Assembly: GCA_005778405.1 (NCBI GenBank)
Contig: SXOA01000135.1
Span: 1-39,902 of the forward strand
Origin: Planctomycetaceae bacterium
Lineage (GTDB): Bacteria; Planctomycetota; Planctomycetia; Pirellulales; Pirellulaceae
Reading direction: 5' to 3'
Length of the DNA stretch: 39,902 nucleotides
Positions 30,191 through 38,847 of this stretch are shown one piece after another. How positions within the stretch are numbered: the stretch's first letter is position 1; every line of letters starts with the position of its first letter. A model generated the notes under the pieces. The model worked only from the letters and a program-made list of their open reading frames with translations, searched no databases and was not told where the DNA came from. The position numbers and the translations under genes are program-made.

Positions 30191-33100
30191 ATGTTTGGAT
30201 TGCAAGTCGGTTTCGACAGGCCGCAGTGGCTCCTCGCGCTCATTCTGCTTCCAATTCTATGGGCCGTGTCGTTCCGCAGCCTGGCGGGGTTGGGGCCTTA
30301 TCGCCGTCTGTTCGCGCTGGGCTTTCGCACGCTGGTGCTGGTGTTGATGGTGCTGGCGCTCGCGGAAGTGCAGCTCAAGCGGATTAGCGACCGGGTGACG
30401 GTGATGTATCTGCTCGACCAGTCGGAGAGCATTCCTAAAATCACCCGCGAAGCGATGCTGAAATATGTGATGGAAGACGTGGCCAAACACCGCCGCAAAG
30501 GGGACCTGCAAAACGCCTCCGAAGACAAAGCTGGCGTGATCATCTTTGGCCGCGAAGCGACCATCGAATATCCCCCCTTTGCCGACGAGATTCGCGCCGT
30601 CGGCAGTGGACAGCTCGATACGCTGTTCCAGATGCGGACCGACGCGACCAACATCGCCGCCGCCCTCAAATTGGCCCAGGCTTCGTTTCCCGAGGACACC
30701 GCCAAGCGGATCGTGCTCGTGACCGATGGCCAGGAAAACCTCGGCGATGCCAAAACCATCGCCAGTACGCTCGTGGAGAACGGCATCGGCATCGACGTCG
30801 TGCCGATTCGGCTCAGCGCCACCTCGGAAGTGGCCATCGAAAAAATTGCCTTGCCGGCGGACATTCGCCGCGGTCAGGAATTTCAGACGCGCGTCGTGCT
30901 GGAAAACTTCAAGCAACCTGTCAAGGACAAGGACAACAAGATCTTCGACACCGGCGAAGTCACGGGGAAGGTCACCATCACCCGTTCCGTGGGGGGCGAG
31001 CAGGCGCTGCTCTATGAGAATACGGAAACGCTGAAGCCGGGCAAAAATGCCATCTCCTTTCGGGACAAGATCGAGACCCCGGCGGGATATATCTACCGGG
31101 CGACTTTCACCCCGAATGATGCCAGCCAGGACCTGATGCAGCAGAACAACTCGGCCACTGCCTTCACGCACGTCCGCGGCAAAGCCCGCGTCCTGATGAT
31201 CGTCGATTCCGATACGCCCGGCGAGTTCGACAGACTGGCCGACAGCCTCGGTAAAAAGGACATCGAAGTCGTCAAGATGCTCAGCAACCAGCTCTATACC
31301 AGCCTGGCGGAACTGCAGGCTTATGACTGCGTCGTGCTGGCGAATGTTCCCCGGGCCAACGGCGTCCTTGCCGCCAATGTGGAAGATACGGCCAGCTTCA
31401 CCGACGACCAGATTTCGATGCTCGTGCGCAATACCGAGCAATTCGGATCTGGCCTGGTGATGATTGGCGGTCCCAACAGTTTCGGAGCGGGGGGCTGGAG
31501 CAACACCGAGCTGGAAAAGGCGATGCCGGTCGATTTTCAGATCAAGAATGCCAAGGTCCGGGCGGTCGGTGCCTTGGCCATGATGATGCACGCCAGCGAA
31601 ATAGCGCAAGGGAACTATTGGCAGAAAGTCATCGGCATTGAGGCCCTCAAGGTACTCGGCCCCATGGACTACTGCGGCGTCGCCCACTGGGACAATTTCA
31701 GCGGCAAGGAAGACTGGCTCTGGAGGGACAAAAAGACCGGGCTCGGCTTGGCGCAAGTCGGCACCAGTCAGAAATCGATGATGGCCAAGCTCGACCGGAT
31801 GCAGCCGGGGGACATGCCCGATTTCGAGCCCGCCATGATGATGACGTACAAAGAGCTGTTCAAATGCCCGGCCTCGGTCAAGCATGCCATCATCATCAGC
31901 GACGGGGATCCTTCCCCGCCGGGCGCGTCGGTCAACCTGTTCAAGAAGGCCAAAATCAAGGTCAGCACCGTCGCCGTCGGCGCTCACGGCACAATCGAAG
32001 ACACTCGCCTCCGCGGCATTGCGGAATCAACCGGCGGCAAATTCTATCGGGCCACCAATCCCAAGGCCTTGCCTCGGATTTTTCAGATTGAGGCCCGCCG
32101 CGTCGCCCGGCCGCTGGTGAAGGAAGATCAGAACGGCATCCCGGTCGGAATCGTCGACCGCCGACATGAAATGGTCGGCGGCATTGAAGGGGAACCACCG
32201 CCGATCAAGGGATTTGTGTTGACCCAGGTGAAGGAAAACCCGCTGGTGGAAGTCATCATGCGGGCCGGCGCGATGAAGGATGCCGGGCCCGAGAACACGA
32301 CCATTCTGGCTCGCTGGATTTATGGCGCGGGCAAGACGGCTGTCCTAACTACCGACGCCGGACAGCGCTGGGCCACCCCGTGGCAGGACGGCTGGGAGAG
32401 TTACGACAAGCTGTATACCCAGATCATTCGCGACGTGATGCGTCCCGTGAATGAGCAGGCCGATTACTCCATCGCCACCGATGTCAAGGATGGCAAGGTG
32501 CGCGTGGTTGTGACGGCGCTCAAAAAGGACGGCGAGTTCCTGAACTTTTTGGATATGAGCGCCGTCGGCACCGGGCCGAAGATGGAAAACATCTCCATGC
32601 AGATGCGGCAGGAAGCCCCCGGCCGCTATGTGGGCGAAATGCCCGCTTCGGAAGCCGGCAGTTACCTGCTCGCGATCAATCCCGGCAAGGGCCCCGATGG
32701 AAAACAGCAGCCGCCGCTGCTCACTGGCGTGAACGTCCCCTACTCGGCCGAGTTCCGCAATCTCGAGACGAATAAGGCCCTGATCGAGACACTGGCCAAG
32801 TTTTCGCCCAAGGGAGGACAACCGGGCATCGAAATGCCTGATTTTTCCGCCAACCAGACCGCGATTGATCGACTGATTGGCGCAGTCGATACCTTCCGCC
32901 GCACGCTTCCCAAAGCGATGAGCAGCACCGACATCTGGCCGCTGATTCTGCTCCTGGCTGCCGGCATTTTCCTGGTGGACGTGGCCATCCGCCGGATCAC
33001 CATCCACTTCTACTGGGTTGCGCCTGCCCTCGCCTACGGATGGGGACGTCTGATGCAGCGTCCGCTGGAACCTGTCCGCACCGAAGCGATGGAGCGTTTG

Positions 33101-33364
33101 CGGAGCAAAAAGGCCGCCGTCACGTCGCAGCTCGACGAGCGCCGCGCTTCCGCCCGGTTTGAACCGCAGGTCGATGCCGATGCCGGTGGACCGCAGCGTG
33201 AACTCGGCGATGTCCTCCAGGACGCCACCGGCGGCAGCAGCAATGCGCCACAACAGCAGTCGCTGCATCCCCCTCCTACCGCGGCGGCCGGGCCGGAACA
33301 AGACACTTATACCGAGCGGCTAATGGCGGCGAAGAAGAAGGCCCGCAAGGATATGGGCGGTTAG
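30191..33364 (+). CDS. Large membrane protein with von Willebrand factor A and glutamine-amidotransferase-like domains
   Basis: A 1057-residue protein with AGGAG at 30179-30183, seven bases before the ATG. Two transmembrane segments (about 12-30 and 44-62) precede a VWA domain with an intact metal site: DQSES (Asp76), a downstream DATN threonine and VTDGQE. Residues about 405-440 (SGLVMIGGPNSFGAGGW) resemble the class I glutamine-amidotransferase-like fold seen in related proteins, without a catalytic Cys visible. A second VWA-like strand pattern, AIIISDGDPSPPG (Asp571) with ISTVAVG-type strands, follows. A third transmembrane segment lies at about 914-932, then a charged C-terminal tail. Related BatA-type proteins are thought to organise envelope processes; the role here is unknown. 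The helicase gene follows after 23 bases. Confidence 0.85.
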   Translation: MFGLQVGFDRPQWLLALILLPILWAVSFRSLAGLGPYRRLFALGFRTLVLVLMVLALAEVQLKRISDRVTVMYLLDQSESIPKITREAMLKYVMEDVAKHRRKGDLQNASEDKAGVIIFGREATIEYPPFADEIRAVGSGQLDTLFQMRTDATNIAAALKLAQASFPEDTAKRIVLVTDGQENLGDAKTIASTLVENGIGIDVVPIRLSATSEVAIEKIALPADIRRGQEFQTRVVLENFKQPVKDKDNKIFDTGEVTGKVTITRSVGGEQALLYENTETLKPGKNAISFRDKIETPAGYIYRATFTPNDASQDLMQQNNSATAFTHVRGKARVLMIVDSDTPGEFDRLADSLGKKDIEVVKMLSNQLYTSLAELQAYDCVVLANVPRANGVLAANVEDTASFTDDQISMLVRNTEQFGSGLVMIGGPNSFGAGGWSNTELEKAMPVDFQIKNAKVRAVGALAMMMHASEIAQGNYWQKVIGIEALKVLGPMDYCGVAHWDNFSGKEDWLWRDKKTGLGLAQVGTSQKSMMAKLDRMQPGDMPDFEPAMMMTYKELFKCPASVKHAIIISDGDPSPPGASVNLFKKAKIKVSTVAVGAHGTIEDTRLRGIAESTGGKFYRATNPKALPRIFQIEARRVARPLVKEDQNGIPVGIVDRRHEMVGGIEGEPPPIKGFVLTQVKENPLVEVIMRAGAMKDAGPENTTILARWIYGAGKTAVLTTDAGQRWATPWQDGWESYDKLYTQIIRDVMRPVNEQADYSIATDVKDGKVRVVVTALKKDGEFLNFLDMSAVGTGPKMENISMQMRQEAPGRYVGEMPASEAGSYLLAINPGKGPDGKQQPPLLTGVNVPYSAEFRNLETNKALIETLAKFSPKGGQPGIEMPDFSANQTAIDRLIGAVDTFRRTLPKAMSSTDIWPLILLLAAGIFLVDVAIRRITIHFYWVAPALAYGWGRLMQRPLEPVRTEAMERLRSKKAAVTSQLDERRASARFEPQVDADAGGPQRELGDVLQDATGGSSNAPQQQSLHPPPTAAAGPEQDTYTERLMAAKKKARKDMGG

Positions 33365-33387
33365 GCACAAAACGCTAAGATGACGGA

Positions 33388-35724
33388 ATGGAAGCCGCCC
33401 TTTCGCCTCAGGCTAGGAATGCCCACCAGTCACTGACTGCTGCTCAACTTTCGGCAGTGGAGCATGTCGATGGTCCGCTCTTGATTCTCGCGGGACCGGG
33501 GAGCGGCAAGACGCGGGTGGTCACGCACCGCATCGCCCATCTGCTCGGCGAAGGAATTTCCGCCCGGCAAATTCTGGCCCTCACGTTCACCAACAAAGCC
33601 GCTGCCGAGATGCGGAGCCGCGTTGAAAAACTGGCTCCCCGCCAGCCGGTTTGGATGGGGACCTTCCACGGCTTCTGCGCGAGACTCTTACGGCTGAATG
33701 CGGCACTCGTCGGTCTTTCCGAGAACTACTCCATTTACGACATGGATGACAGCCACAAGTTGCTCGTGGCCGCGATTGAGGACGAGCGCGTGGATCTGAG
33801 CCACGTCACCCCCGATGCCATCCGGCAAGCCATCGGTTGGGCCAAAAACAACCTCATCACCCCCGACCGCTACACCGGCAGCAAAGGGCGGCAGCTCGGC
33901 GGCATCGTGGAGCGGGTCTATCCCGCCTATCAACGCCGGCTGCTCCGCGCTAATGCCGTCGACTTCGACGACCTTTTGATGCACGTTGCTACGCTCTTGC
34001 GGGAGAATCCCGAAGTGCGGGCCAAGCTCGATGAACGCTACCGCTACATCCTGGTGGATGAATATCAGGACACCAACCTGGCCCAGTACGCGATCGTGCG
34101 GGCGCTTTCCATCGACCACCCCAACCTGGCCGTCACCGGCGACCCCGACCAGTCCATCTACGGCTGGCGGGGAGCCAACCTCAGCAACATCCTGGAATTC
34201 GAGAAAGACTTTCCCAGCGTCAAAGTCGTGCGGCTGGAGCAGAACTACCGCAGCACGAAGGCGATCCTCCGCGTCGCTGATCAGCTTATCTGCCACAACG
34301 TCCGCCGCAAGAAGAAGCAGCTCTTCACCGACAATGCGGAAGGGGCCGCCGTCCGCCTCAACTGCTATCCCACGCAGCGGGACGAAGCGGACGATATCGC
34401 CGCCCAGATTGTCACGGCGGTCCATGCGGGCAAACGCCGCCCGCGGGACTTCGCCGTGTTCTACCGCATCAACGCCCTCTCGCGGCAGATCGAGCACGCC
34501 CTGCGGGAACATGTCATTCCCTACCAGATAGTGAACGGCGTGGAGTTCTTCCAGCGGAAGGAAATCAAGGACGTGCTGGCCTACCTGCACCTGATTAACA
34601 ACCCCCGCAGCGACGTGGCCCTGCTCCGCATTATCAACACCCCCACCCGTGGCATCGGCAAGTCAACGGTCGTCAAGCTGCAGGACCATGCCCGCAAGAA
34701 CAGCCTGCCGCTGCTGGATGCCGCCCGCGAAGCGGGACTGGTCGAGGGGCTGGCGAAGAAGTCCTTGGTGGCTGTCGCCAAATTCGTCGCCATGTTCGAT
34801 CGGCTGGGAGAGGTCGCGACTGCGCATGTCGAGGCGATTGTCGGCCGCGTGCTGAGCGAAAGCGAGTACGAGGAAGTGCTGACGAATTCCGAAGCGGAGG
34901 AAGACCAGGAGCGACTGGCCAACCTGCAGGAGCTACTCACCGCGGCCCGCGAGTTTGACATGCGAAACCCCGGCCAGGGCCACCTGGAACAGTTTCTGGA
35001 AGAGACGTCGCTCGTCGCCGATACCGACGCCTGGGAATCGGAGAGCGACAAGGTCACGCTGATGACCATGCACGCCGCCAAGGGGCTGGAGTTTCCCGTC
35101 GTGTTCATTATCGCCTGCGAGCAAGGTCTTTTGCCGCACGAGCGGAGCCGCAACGATGAGGAGAAAGTGGAAGAGGAGCGGCGGCTATTGTTCGTTGGCA
35201 TTACGCGGGCGGAAGAGGAACTGCAACTCAGCTACGCCGACTACCGTATGTTCCGCGGCCAGGCGGCCCCGACGATTCCCAGCCCGTTCCTGATGGAACT
35301 GCCGCGTGACGAGATGCAGCTTTCCAGCAGCATATCCAGCCGCCCGCGGGCGCGGGACTGGGAAGAATCGCAGCTTCCCCGTGTGGAAGCCGAACTTTCG
35401 CACGACGATGGGGACGTCAGCTTCGACGTCGATGACTTCTCGCAAGTCGAGCCGGAGGAGTCGAAGAAGAAGAAAGTCCCCCTGCTCGTTTCCGGCGTCA
35501 CCACAGCCGCCAGCCTGCTCGCCGAGCAGGAAAACGGCCTCCGCCGCGTTTCCCCCAGCATGTTCAAGCACGGCATGACGGTGGAGCACCGCGAGTACGG
35601 CATTGGGACCATCATCAGCCTCTCCGGCGAAGGCCCCAAGCGCCGCGCCACCGTCCGCTTTGCCGCAGCGACTGGTGAGAAGTCGTTTGTACTGATGCAT
35701 GCGAACTTGCAGCCTGTGGAGTGA
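33388..35724 (+). CDS. pcrA: UvrD/PcrA-type ATP-dependent DNA helicase
   Basis: A 778-residue superfamily 1A helicase that unwinds DNA 3' to 5' in repair and replication-fork maintenance. Walker A is AGPGSGKT (residues 35-42), motif II is LVDEYQDTN at about 221-229, motif III is GDPDQSIYGWRGAN at about 251, motif IV QNYRSTKAI, motif V VTLMTMHAAKGLEFPVVF and motif VI EERRLLFVGITRAEEEL. The C-terminus (VEHREYGIGTIISLSGEGPK and after) is the PcrA/UvrD Tudor-like RNA-polymerase interaction region. The length fits the family. The ATG at 33388 has only a weak upstream purine stretch and lies 23 bases after the VWA gene. Confidence 0.95.
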   Translation: MEAALSPQARNAHQSLTAAQLSAVEHVDGPLLILAGPGSGKTRVVTHRIAHLLGEGISARQILALTFTNKAAAEMRSRVEKLAPRQPVWMGTFHGFCARLLRLNAALVGLSENYSIYDMDDSHKLLVAAIEDERVDLSHVTPDAIRQAIGWAKNNLITPDRYTGSKGRQLGGIVERVYPAYQRRLLRANAVDFDDLLMHVATLLRENPEVRAKLDERYRYILVDEYQDTNLAQYAIVRALSIDHPNLAVTGDPDQSIYGWRGANLSNILEFEKDFPSVKVVRLEQNYRSTKAILRVADQLICHNVRRKKKQLFTDNAEGAAVRLNCYPTQRDEADDIAAQIVTAVHAGKRRPRDFAVFYRINALSRQIEHALREHVIPYQIVNGVEFFQRKEIKDVLAYLHLINNPRSDVALLRIINTPTRGIGKSTVVKLQDHARKNSLPLLDAAREAGLVEGLAKKSLVAVAKFVAMFDRLGEVATAHVEAIVGRVLSESEYEEVLTNSEAEEDQERLANLQELLTAAREFDMRNPGQGHLEQFLEETSLVADTDAWESESDKVTLMTMHAAKGLEFPVVFIIACEQGLLPHERSRNDEEKVEEERRLLFVGITRAEEELQLSYADYRMFRGQAAPTIPSPFLMELPRDEMQLSSSISSRPRARDWEESQLPRVEAELSHDDGDVSFDVDDFSQVEPEESKKKKVPLLVSGVTTAASLLAEQENGLRRVSPSMFKHGMTVEHREYGIGTIISLSGEGPKRRATVRFAAATGEKSFVLMHANLQPVE

Positions 35725-35732
35725 AGTAGGCT

Positions 35733-35770
35733 GCCACTCCGTGGCGAGCCATCCACTGTCCGAAGGACAG
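35733..35770. repeat. Palindromic element between convergent helicase and DUF309 genes
   Basis: Two small hairpins lie in tandem: GCCACTCCGTGGC at 35733-35745, sharing the CACTCCGTG core of the element at 16890-16944, and CTGTCC-GAA-GGACAG at 35756-35770. There is no T-run, so it is a poor intrinsic terminator; it is more likely another dispersed palindromic element. Confidence 0.55.
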
Positions 35771-35796
35771 CAGGAAAACTCGCTTAACAAAACGCT

Positions 35797-36174
35797 CTAC
35801 TTGAGGTGTATCTCTGGAATCAGATCGGGCACAATATCGATTTTGGGGAACTCGTCCGGACTCTCCAACACCGGTTTCAAACAGACTTCAAACTCGCGGA
35901 AGAGTTTTTCCAGGTCGAGTCCCAGGTGATGCGGGCGGTACTCTTGCAGGTAGCCGACGCTGGTGAGGTAGAGCTTTTTGGCCCCGCGCGTGTTGCCGTT
36001 GCCGAAGTGGTGCAGGCAAACGGCGACCTGGATGAGCCCTTGGTAGAATTTCCGAGAAGGGCCGCGGTAGTCGGCCCAGAGCTCTTCCCAGACTTCGTGC
36101 GCTTCAAAGAAGTCGCAGACGTTGAAGTGCTCGATTCCGGCGAGATAGCGCGGATCGTAGGCTGCGTCGGACAT
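35797..36174 (-). CDS. DUF309 family protein
   Basis: A 125-residue helical protein with the family signature FNVCDFFEAHEVWEELWADY followed by YQGLIQVAVCLHHFGNGN and an alanine/lysine helix. The function of DUF309 is not established; conserved histidines and glutamates suggest metal or ligand binding. The ATG at 36174 is preferred; an alternative TTG at 36186 would overlap the acylphosphatase stop (TTGA), giving a coupled pair. Either way it is the second gene of the acyP unit on the minus strand. Confidence 0.85.
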   Translation of the reverse strand: MSDAAYDPRYLAGIEHFNVCDFFEAHEVWEELWADYRGPSRKFYQGLIQVAVCLHHFGNGNTRGAKKLYLTSVGYLQEYRPHHLGLDLEKLFREFEVCLKPVLESPDEFPKIDIVPDLIPEIHLK

Positions 36175-36182
36175 GGGACGGC

Positions 36183-36467
36183 TCAATTCACGATATCAAA
36201 ACTCTGAAACTCATTGGTGACAGGACGGATCACCGTCTCCGCGTGGCGAATATTCCCTGCCATCGAGTCAGCAATCGCCGCGAGCAGCCGCTCAGTCTCA
36301 CCGCGATCTCCTTCCACGACTAGTTGCACGCCGCCGTCGGGGAGATTGCGGACGAAGCCGGTGACCTGAAAGACGCGGGCGATGTGGCAGGCGTTCCAGC
36401 GAAAGCCGACCCCCTGCACGCGGCCGGAGTAGTAGACTTCGCAGCGGATGGGACGTGATTCGGACAC
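36183..36467 (-). CDS. acyP: Acylphosphatase
   Basis: A 94-residue enzyme, the normal length, that hydrolyses acyl phosphates in the cytoplasm. The phosphate loop is seen as YYSGRVQGVGFRW with the catalytic Arg, and GFVRNLPDGGVQLVVEG supplies the catalytic Asn. The GTG start at 36467 is chosen because it gives the family length; the frame stays open to 36578 but the extra residues do not fit the family. It is followed directly by DUF309, and upstream lies a strong terminator at 36577-36614, so acyP either has its own promoter in 36468-36576 or depends on read-through of that terminator. Confidence 0.9.
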   Translation of the reverse strand: MSESRPIRCEVYYSGRVQGVGFRWNACHIARVFQVTGFVRNLPDGGVQLVVEGDRGETERLLAAIADSMAGNIRHAETVIRPVTNEFQSFDIVN

Positions 36468-36576
36468 GTTCCCATTGTAGCGGGCAAAGGGGTCGGGAAG
36501 AGTTTTTGCGGCACCATGTTCCAGCGCCCGAAACCAAACCGCGAAAACCCTTCCCGACCCCGTCCCCTCAAGAAAC

Positions 36577-36614
36577 AAAAAAAGGCGGGTTCAGCAAGCG
36601 CCGCTGAACCCGCC
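36577..36614 (-). terminator. Strong rho-independent terminator
   Basis: GGCGGGTTCAGC at 36584-36595 and its exact reverse complement at 36603-36614 form a 12-bp stem with a 7-base loop. On the minus strand it is followed by seven Ts (36583-36577). It ends transcripts coming from hflX, 175 bases upstream, or the candidate small RNA. Confidence 0.92.
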
Positions 36615-36673
36615 CAACACGGGGGTGAGAAAGCCTTAGTAATGGTCACAGGCTGCCTTAACAACAAGTGACA
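36577..36673 (-). ncRNA. Candidate small RNA or terminated leader between hflX and acyP
   Basis: A minus-strand promoter-like pair (TTGACA and TAGTCT at 36707-36680) and the strong terminator at 36577-36614 would delimit a transcript of about 97 nt. It contains a small stem GTCAC/GTGAC enclosing an 18-base loop before the terminator. No protein-coding frame with a ribosome binding site is seen. It matches no RNA family that I recognise. It could equally be only the 3' end of the hflX mRNA, or an attenuator for acyP. Confidence 0.3.
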
Positions 36674-36679
36674 ACTTAA

Positions 36680-36707
36680 GACTACATTCACGGGGTCTCA
36701 TGTCAAT
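36680..36707 (-). promoter_or_regulatory. Candidate promoter downstream of hflX
   Basis: On the minus strand a perfect TTGACA (36707-36702) is followed after 16 bp by TAGTCT (36685-36680, three of six matches). It points towards the terminator at 36577-36614, away from hflX. Confidence 0.35.
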
Positions 36708-36788
36708 TTCTAATCTTGAGAGAATCCCTGAGGATGAGGAAAATGCTGCCGAGGAATTCAGGCTTTGCGGCTGTTAGCGGTTGTAGGG

Positions 36789-38132
36789 CTACGCCACGTC
36801 TTCCATGACCGCCGGCAGTTCTTCTTCCTCGCCGGGGACCGCCAGCAAGGCTCCTTGATGATGGCGGACCGTGGTTCCCTGGCCGTACACCGGGCCGACA
36901 TGCCGGGCCGGCAGCCGCACGTGCACGACGACGCGGTCTTCCAGGTATTCCCGGGACAGCACTTCCCCGTGGGCCGCCAGGTACGCCAGCAGCCGGCCGT
37001 TGGCGACGCTTGTCTCCACGTCGAGATCCAAAAACGAGCGGCTCAGGGCTTCGCTGACAGATTGATGCAGCCGGTCAATACCTTCGCCCGTTCTGGCGCT
37101 GATGTTGACCGCGTTGGGATAGCGGTTGGTGATCTTGGCCAGCTCCGCGGCATCGGTGAGCCGGTCGGCTTTGTTGAGGACGAGCAGCGTCTGCTTTTCC
37201 TCGATACCGATTTCCTGAAGGACTTTGTAGACGGCGCTAATCTGCTCCAGCACGGCGGGATTGGCAGCGTCGGCAATGTGCAGGAGCAAATCCGCCTGGC
37301 GAGCTTCTTCGAGCGTCGCCTTGAAACTGGCAACCAGCCCGTGCGGCAGATCGCGTATGAATCCGACCGTATCGGAAAGCAGCACCGGCCCCCAACTCGG
37401 CAGTTGCCAGCGGCGAGTGCGGGTGTCGAGCGTGGCGAAGAGCTTGTCCTGGGCCAGCACGCCCGCCTTGGTCAGCGAGTTCATCAGCGTGCTTTTGCCA
37501 GCATTCGTATATCCGACGAGCGACACCGTCAACCGATCTCGCCGCGAAGCGACGAGCCGTTCCTTCCGTTTCTCGATCGTTTTCATCTCCACCTTCAACT
37601 CATGAATCCGCTTCTCCACAATCCGGCGGTCCTCTTCGAGCTGCTTTTCACCCGGCCCGCGCATGCCGATGCCGGCCTTGATGCGGGACAGGTGGGACCA
37701 CATCTGCTTCAGCCGCGGCAGCGAGTACTCAAGCTGGGCCAGTTCGACGGCGAGGCGCGATTCGTAGGTCTGGGCGCTCGTGGCGAAGATGTCGAGGATC
37801 AACTCGGTCCGGTCGAGAACTTTGACTTCAACGGCTTTTTCCAGATTGCGGGTCTGGCCGGGATGCAGGTCGTTATCAAAGATAACGAGGTCGGCTTCGT
37901 GATGGGCGACGAGGTTCTTCAACTCCTCGACTTTGCCTTTGCCGAGGTACGTGGCCACGTCCGGCTTCTCCCGCCGCTGGGTCAGCCCGCTGGCAATTCG
38001 CGTTCCTGCCGTCTTGGCCAGGCCAGTGATCTCGTCGAGCGGATCATCTCCTTCAAATTGTCCAGGAAGAATAACGCGAACGAGAATCGCCTTCTCTTTC
38101 GCTACGCCGCCGGAGCGCTCAAGTTCATGCAC
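36789..38132 (-). CDS. hflX: Ribosome-associated GTPase HflX
   Basis: A 447-residue GTPase that binds the large ribosomal subunit and splits stalled or stressed 70S ribosomes. The N-terminal nucleotide-binding region runs to about 110, the coiled linker contains MRGPGEKQLEEDRR (about 178-192), and the G domain shows G1 GYTNAGKST, switch I LFATLDTRTRRW, G3 DTVGFIRDLPHGLVASFKATLEEA and G4 NKAD. The GTG at 38132 is taken as start, with GAGGA about 11 bases upstream; a nearby ATG at 38128 is out of frame. It follows the flavin reductase by 47 bases on the same strand. Confidence 0.93.
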   Translation of the reverse strand: MHELERSGGVAKEKAILVRVILPGQFEGDDPLDEITGLAKTAGTRIASGLTQRREKPDVATYLGKGKVEELKNLVAHHEADLVIFDNDLHPGQTRNLEKAVEVKVLDRTELILDIFATSAQTYESRLAVELAQLEYSLPRLKQMWSHLSRIKAGIGMRGPGEKQLEEDRRIVEKRIHELKVEMKTIEKRKERLVASRRDRLTVSLVGYTNAGKSTLMNSLTKAGVLAQDKLFATLDTRTRRWQLPSWGPVLLSDTVGFIRDLPHGLVASFKATLEEARQADLLLHIADAANPAVLEQISAVYKVLQEIGIEEKQTLLVLNKADRLTDAAELAKITNRYPNAVNISARTGEGIDRLHQSVSEALSRSFLDLDVETSVANGRLLAYLAAHGEVLSREYLEDRVVVHVRLPARHVGPVYGQGTTVRHHQGALLAVPGEEEELPAVMEDVA

Positions 38133-38179
38133 GGTGATGATGGTCCTCGGGGGTTTGGATTTTCCTGCCTCTATGACAA

Positions 38180-38773
38180 CTATACTATGTCGCTACCTGT
38201 TTTTCTGCATTTTGCGCGCCACTTGTCCCCAAGAGGCCGCTGGACTTGACCATCGGCATCCCGCTGAGCGGCCAGGAGTTTTCTCTGGTCGTCCGAGAGC
38301 GAGCGAATGAAGGCCTGTTCTCGAAGCGGGCTGCCGGTGTCCCGCTTTTCCGCCGCCAACACGTCGGCCCAGTAAAACAGCCGGTCGCCAGCATCGTACC
38401 GGGCAAATACGCGGCAGTCGAACCAGGCCAGGCAGTCCGGCAAAATCGGGCAGCCTGCGGAGCTTTCCGTTATCGCCAGACCTTCCAGCTTATCCCGCTG
38501 GCGGCCGCTATCTTTGGCAAAGTTCCAGGCCAGCTCAGCCTGATACTCTGCCAAAAGATGCGCGACAAATGCCTCCCCCTCTTCGACAAGCTCCGCCGTG
38601 AAATGGTTCGGGGCCAGTCCCGCCAGAATCACCGGCCGCTCTCGGTCGATGGAAGCCTGTGCCACCCACGTTGCCGTCAGGCCTCCCCGCTTCCCTCCCG
38701 CCGCCGTCGTCACAATCCAGACCTCGCGGTCCACGAGGCGGAGGAGGGAATCGATTTCGGCAGGAGTTTGCAT
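38180..38773 (-). CDS. Flavin reductase family (FMN-binding split barrel) protein
   Basis: A 197-residue protein with the flavin-reductase-like layout: REVWIVTTAAGGKRGGLTAT, then RPVILAGLAPNHFTAELVEE, FVAHLLAEYQAELAW, and LPDCLAWFDCRVFARYDAGDR. Members bind FMN and reduce flavins or act as small oxidoreductases; the partner is unknown. A 24-bp-arm inverted repeat fills the gap from its start codon to the upstream rhodanese gene, leaving only three bases before the ATG, so no normal ribosome binding site is present. Confidence 0.82.
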   Translation of the reverse strand: MQTPAEIDSLLRLVDREVWIVTTAAGGKRGGLTATWVAQASIDRERPVILAGLAPNHFTAELVEEGEAFVAHLLAEYQAELAWNFAKDSGRQRDKLEGLAITESSAGCPILPDCLAWFDCRVFARYDAGDRLFYWADVLAAEKRDTGSPLREQAFIRSLSDDQRKLLAAQRDADGQVQRPLGDKWRAKCRKTGSDIV

Positions 38774-38776
38774 GTG

Positions 38777-38844
38777 GTGGGGTAGGCTTCCAGCCTGCCC
38801 TGTTTTTCCCCTTTTCTTTTGGGCAGGCTGGAAGCCTACCCCAC
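38777..38844. repeat. Perfect 24-bp inverted repeat between rhodanese and flavin reductase genes
   Basis: Arms at 38777-38800 and 38821-38844 are exact reverse complements around a 20-base pyrimidine loop. Each arm contains GGTAGGCTTCCAGCCTGCC, itself containing the palindromic core GGCTTCCAGCC-like symmetry. It occupies almost the whole 74-bp gap. It looks like an inserted dispersed palindromic element and could fold in mRNA over the start of the flavin reductase gene. Confidence 0.8.
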
Positions 38845-38847
38845 TTT

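Noticed and set aside
30257..31987. 576-codon minus-strand open frame opposite the VWA protein
   Set aside because: Antisense shadow of a gene with a strong ribosome binding site and intact VWA motifs.
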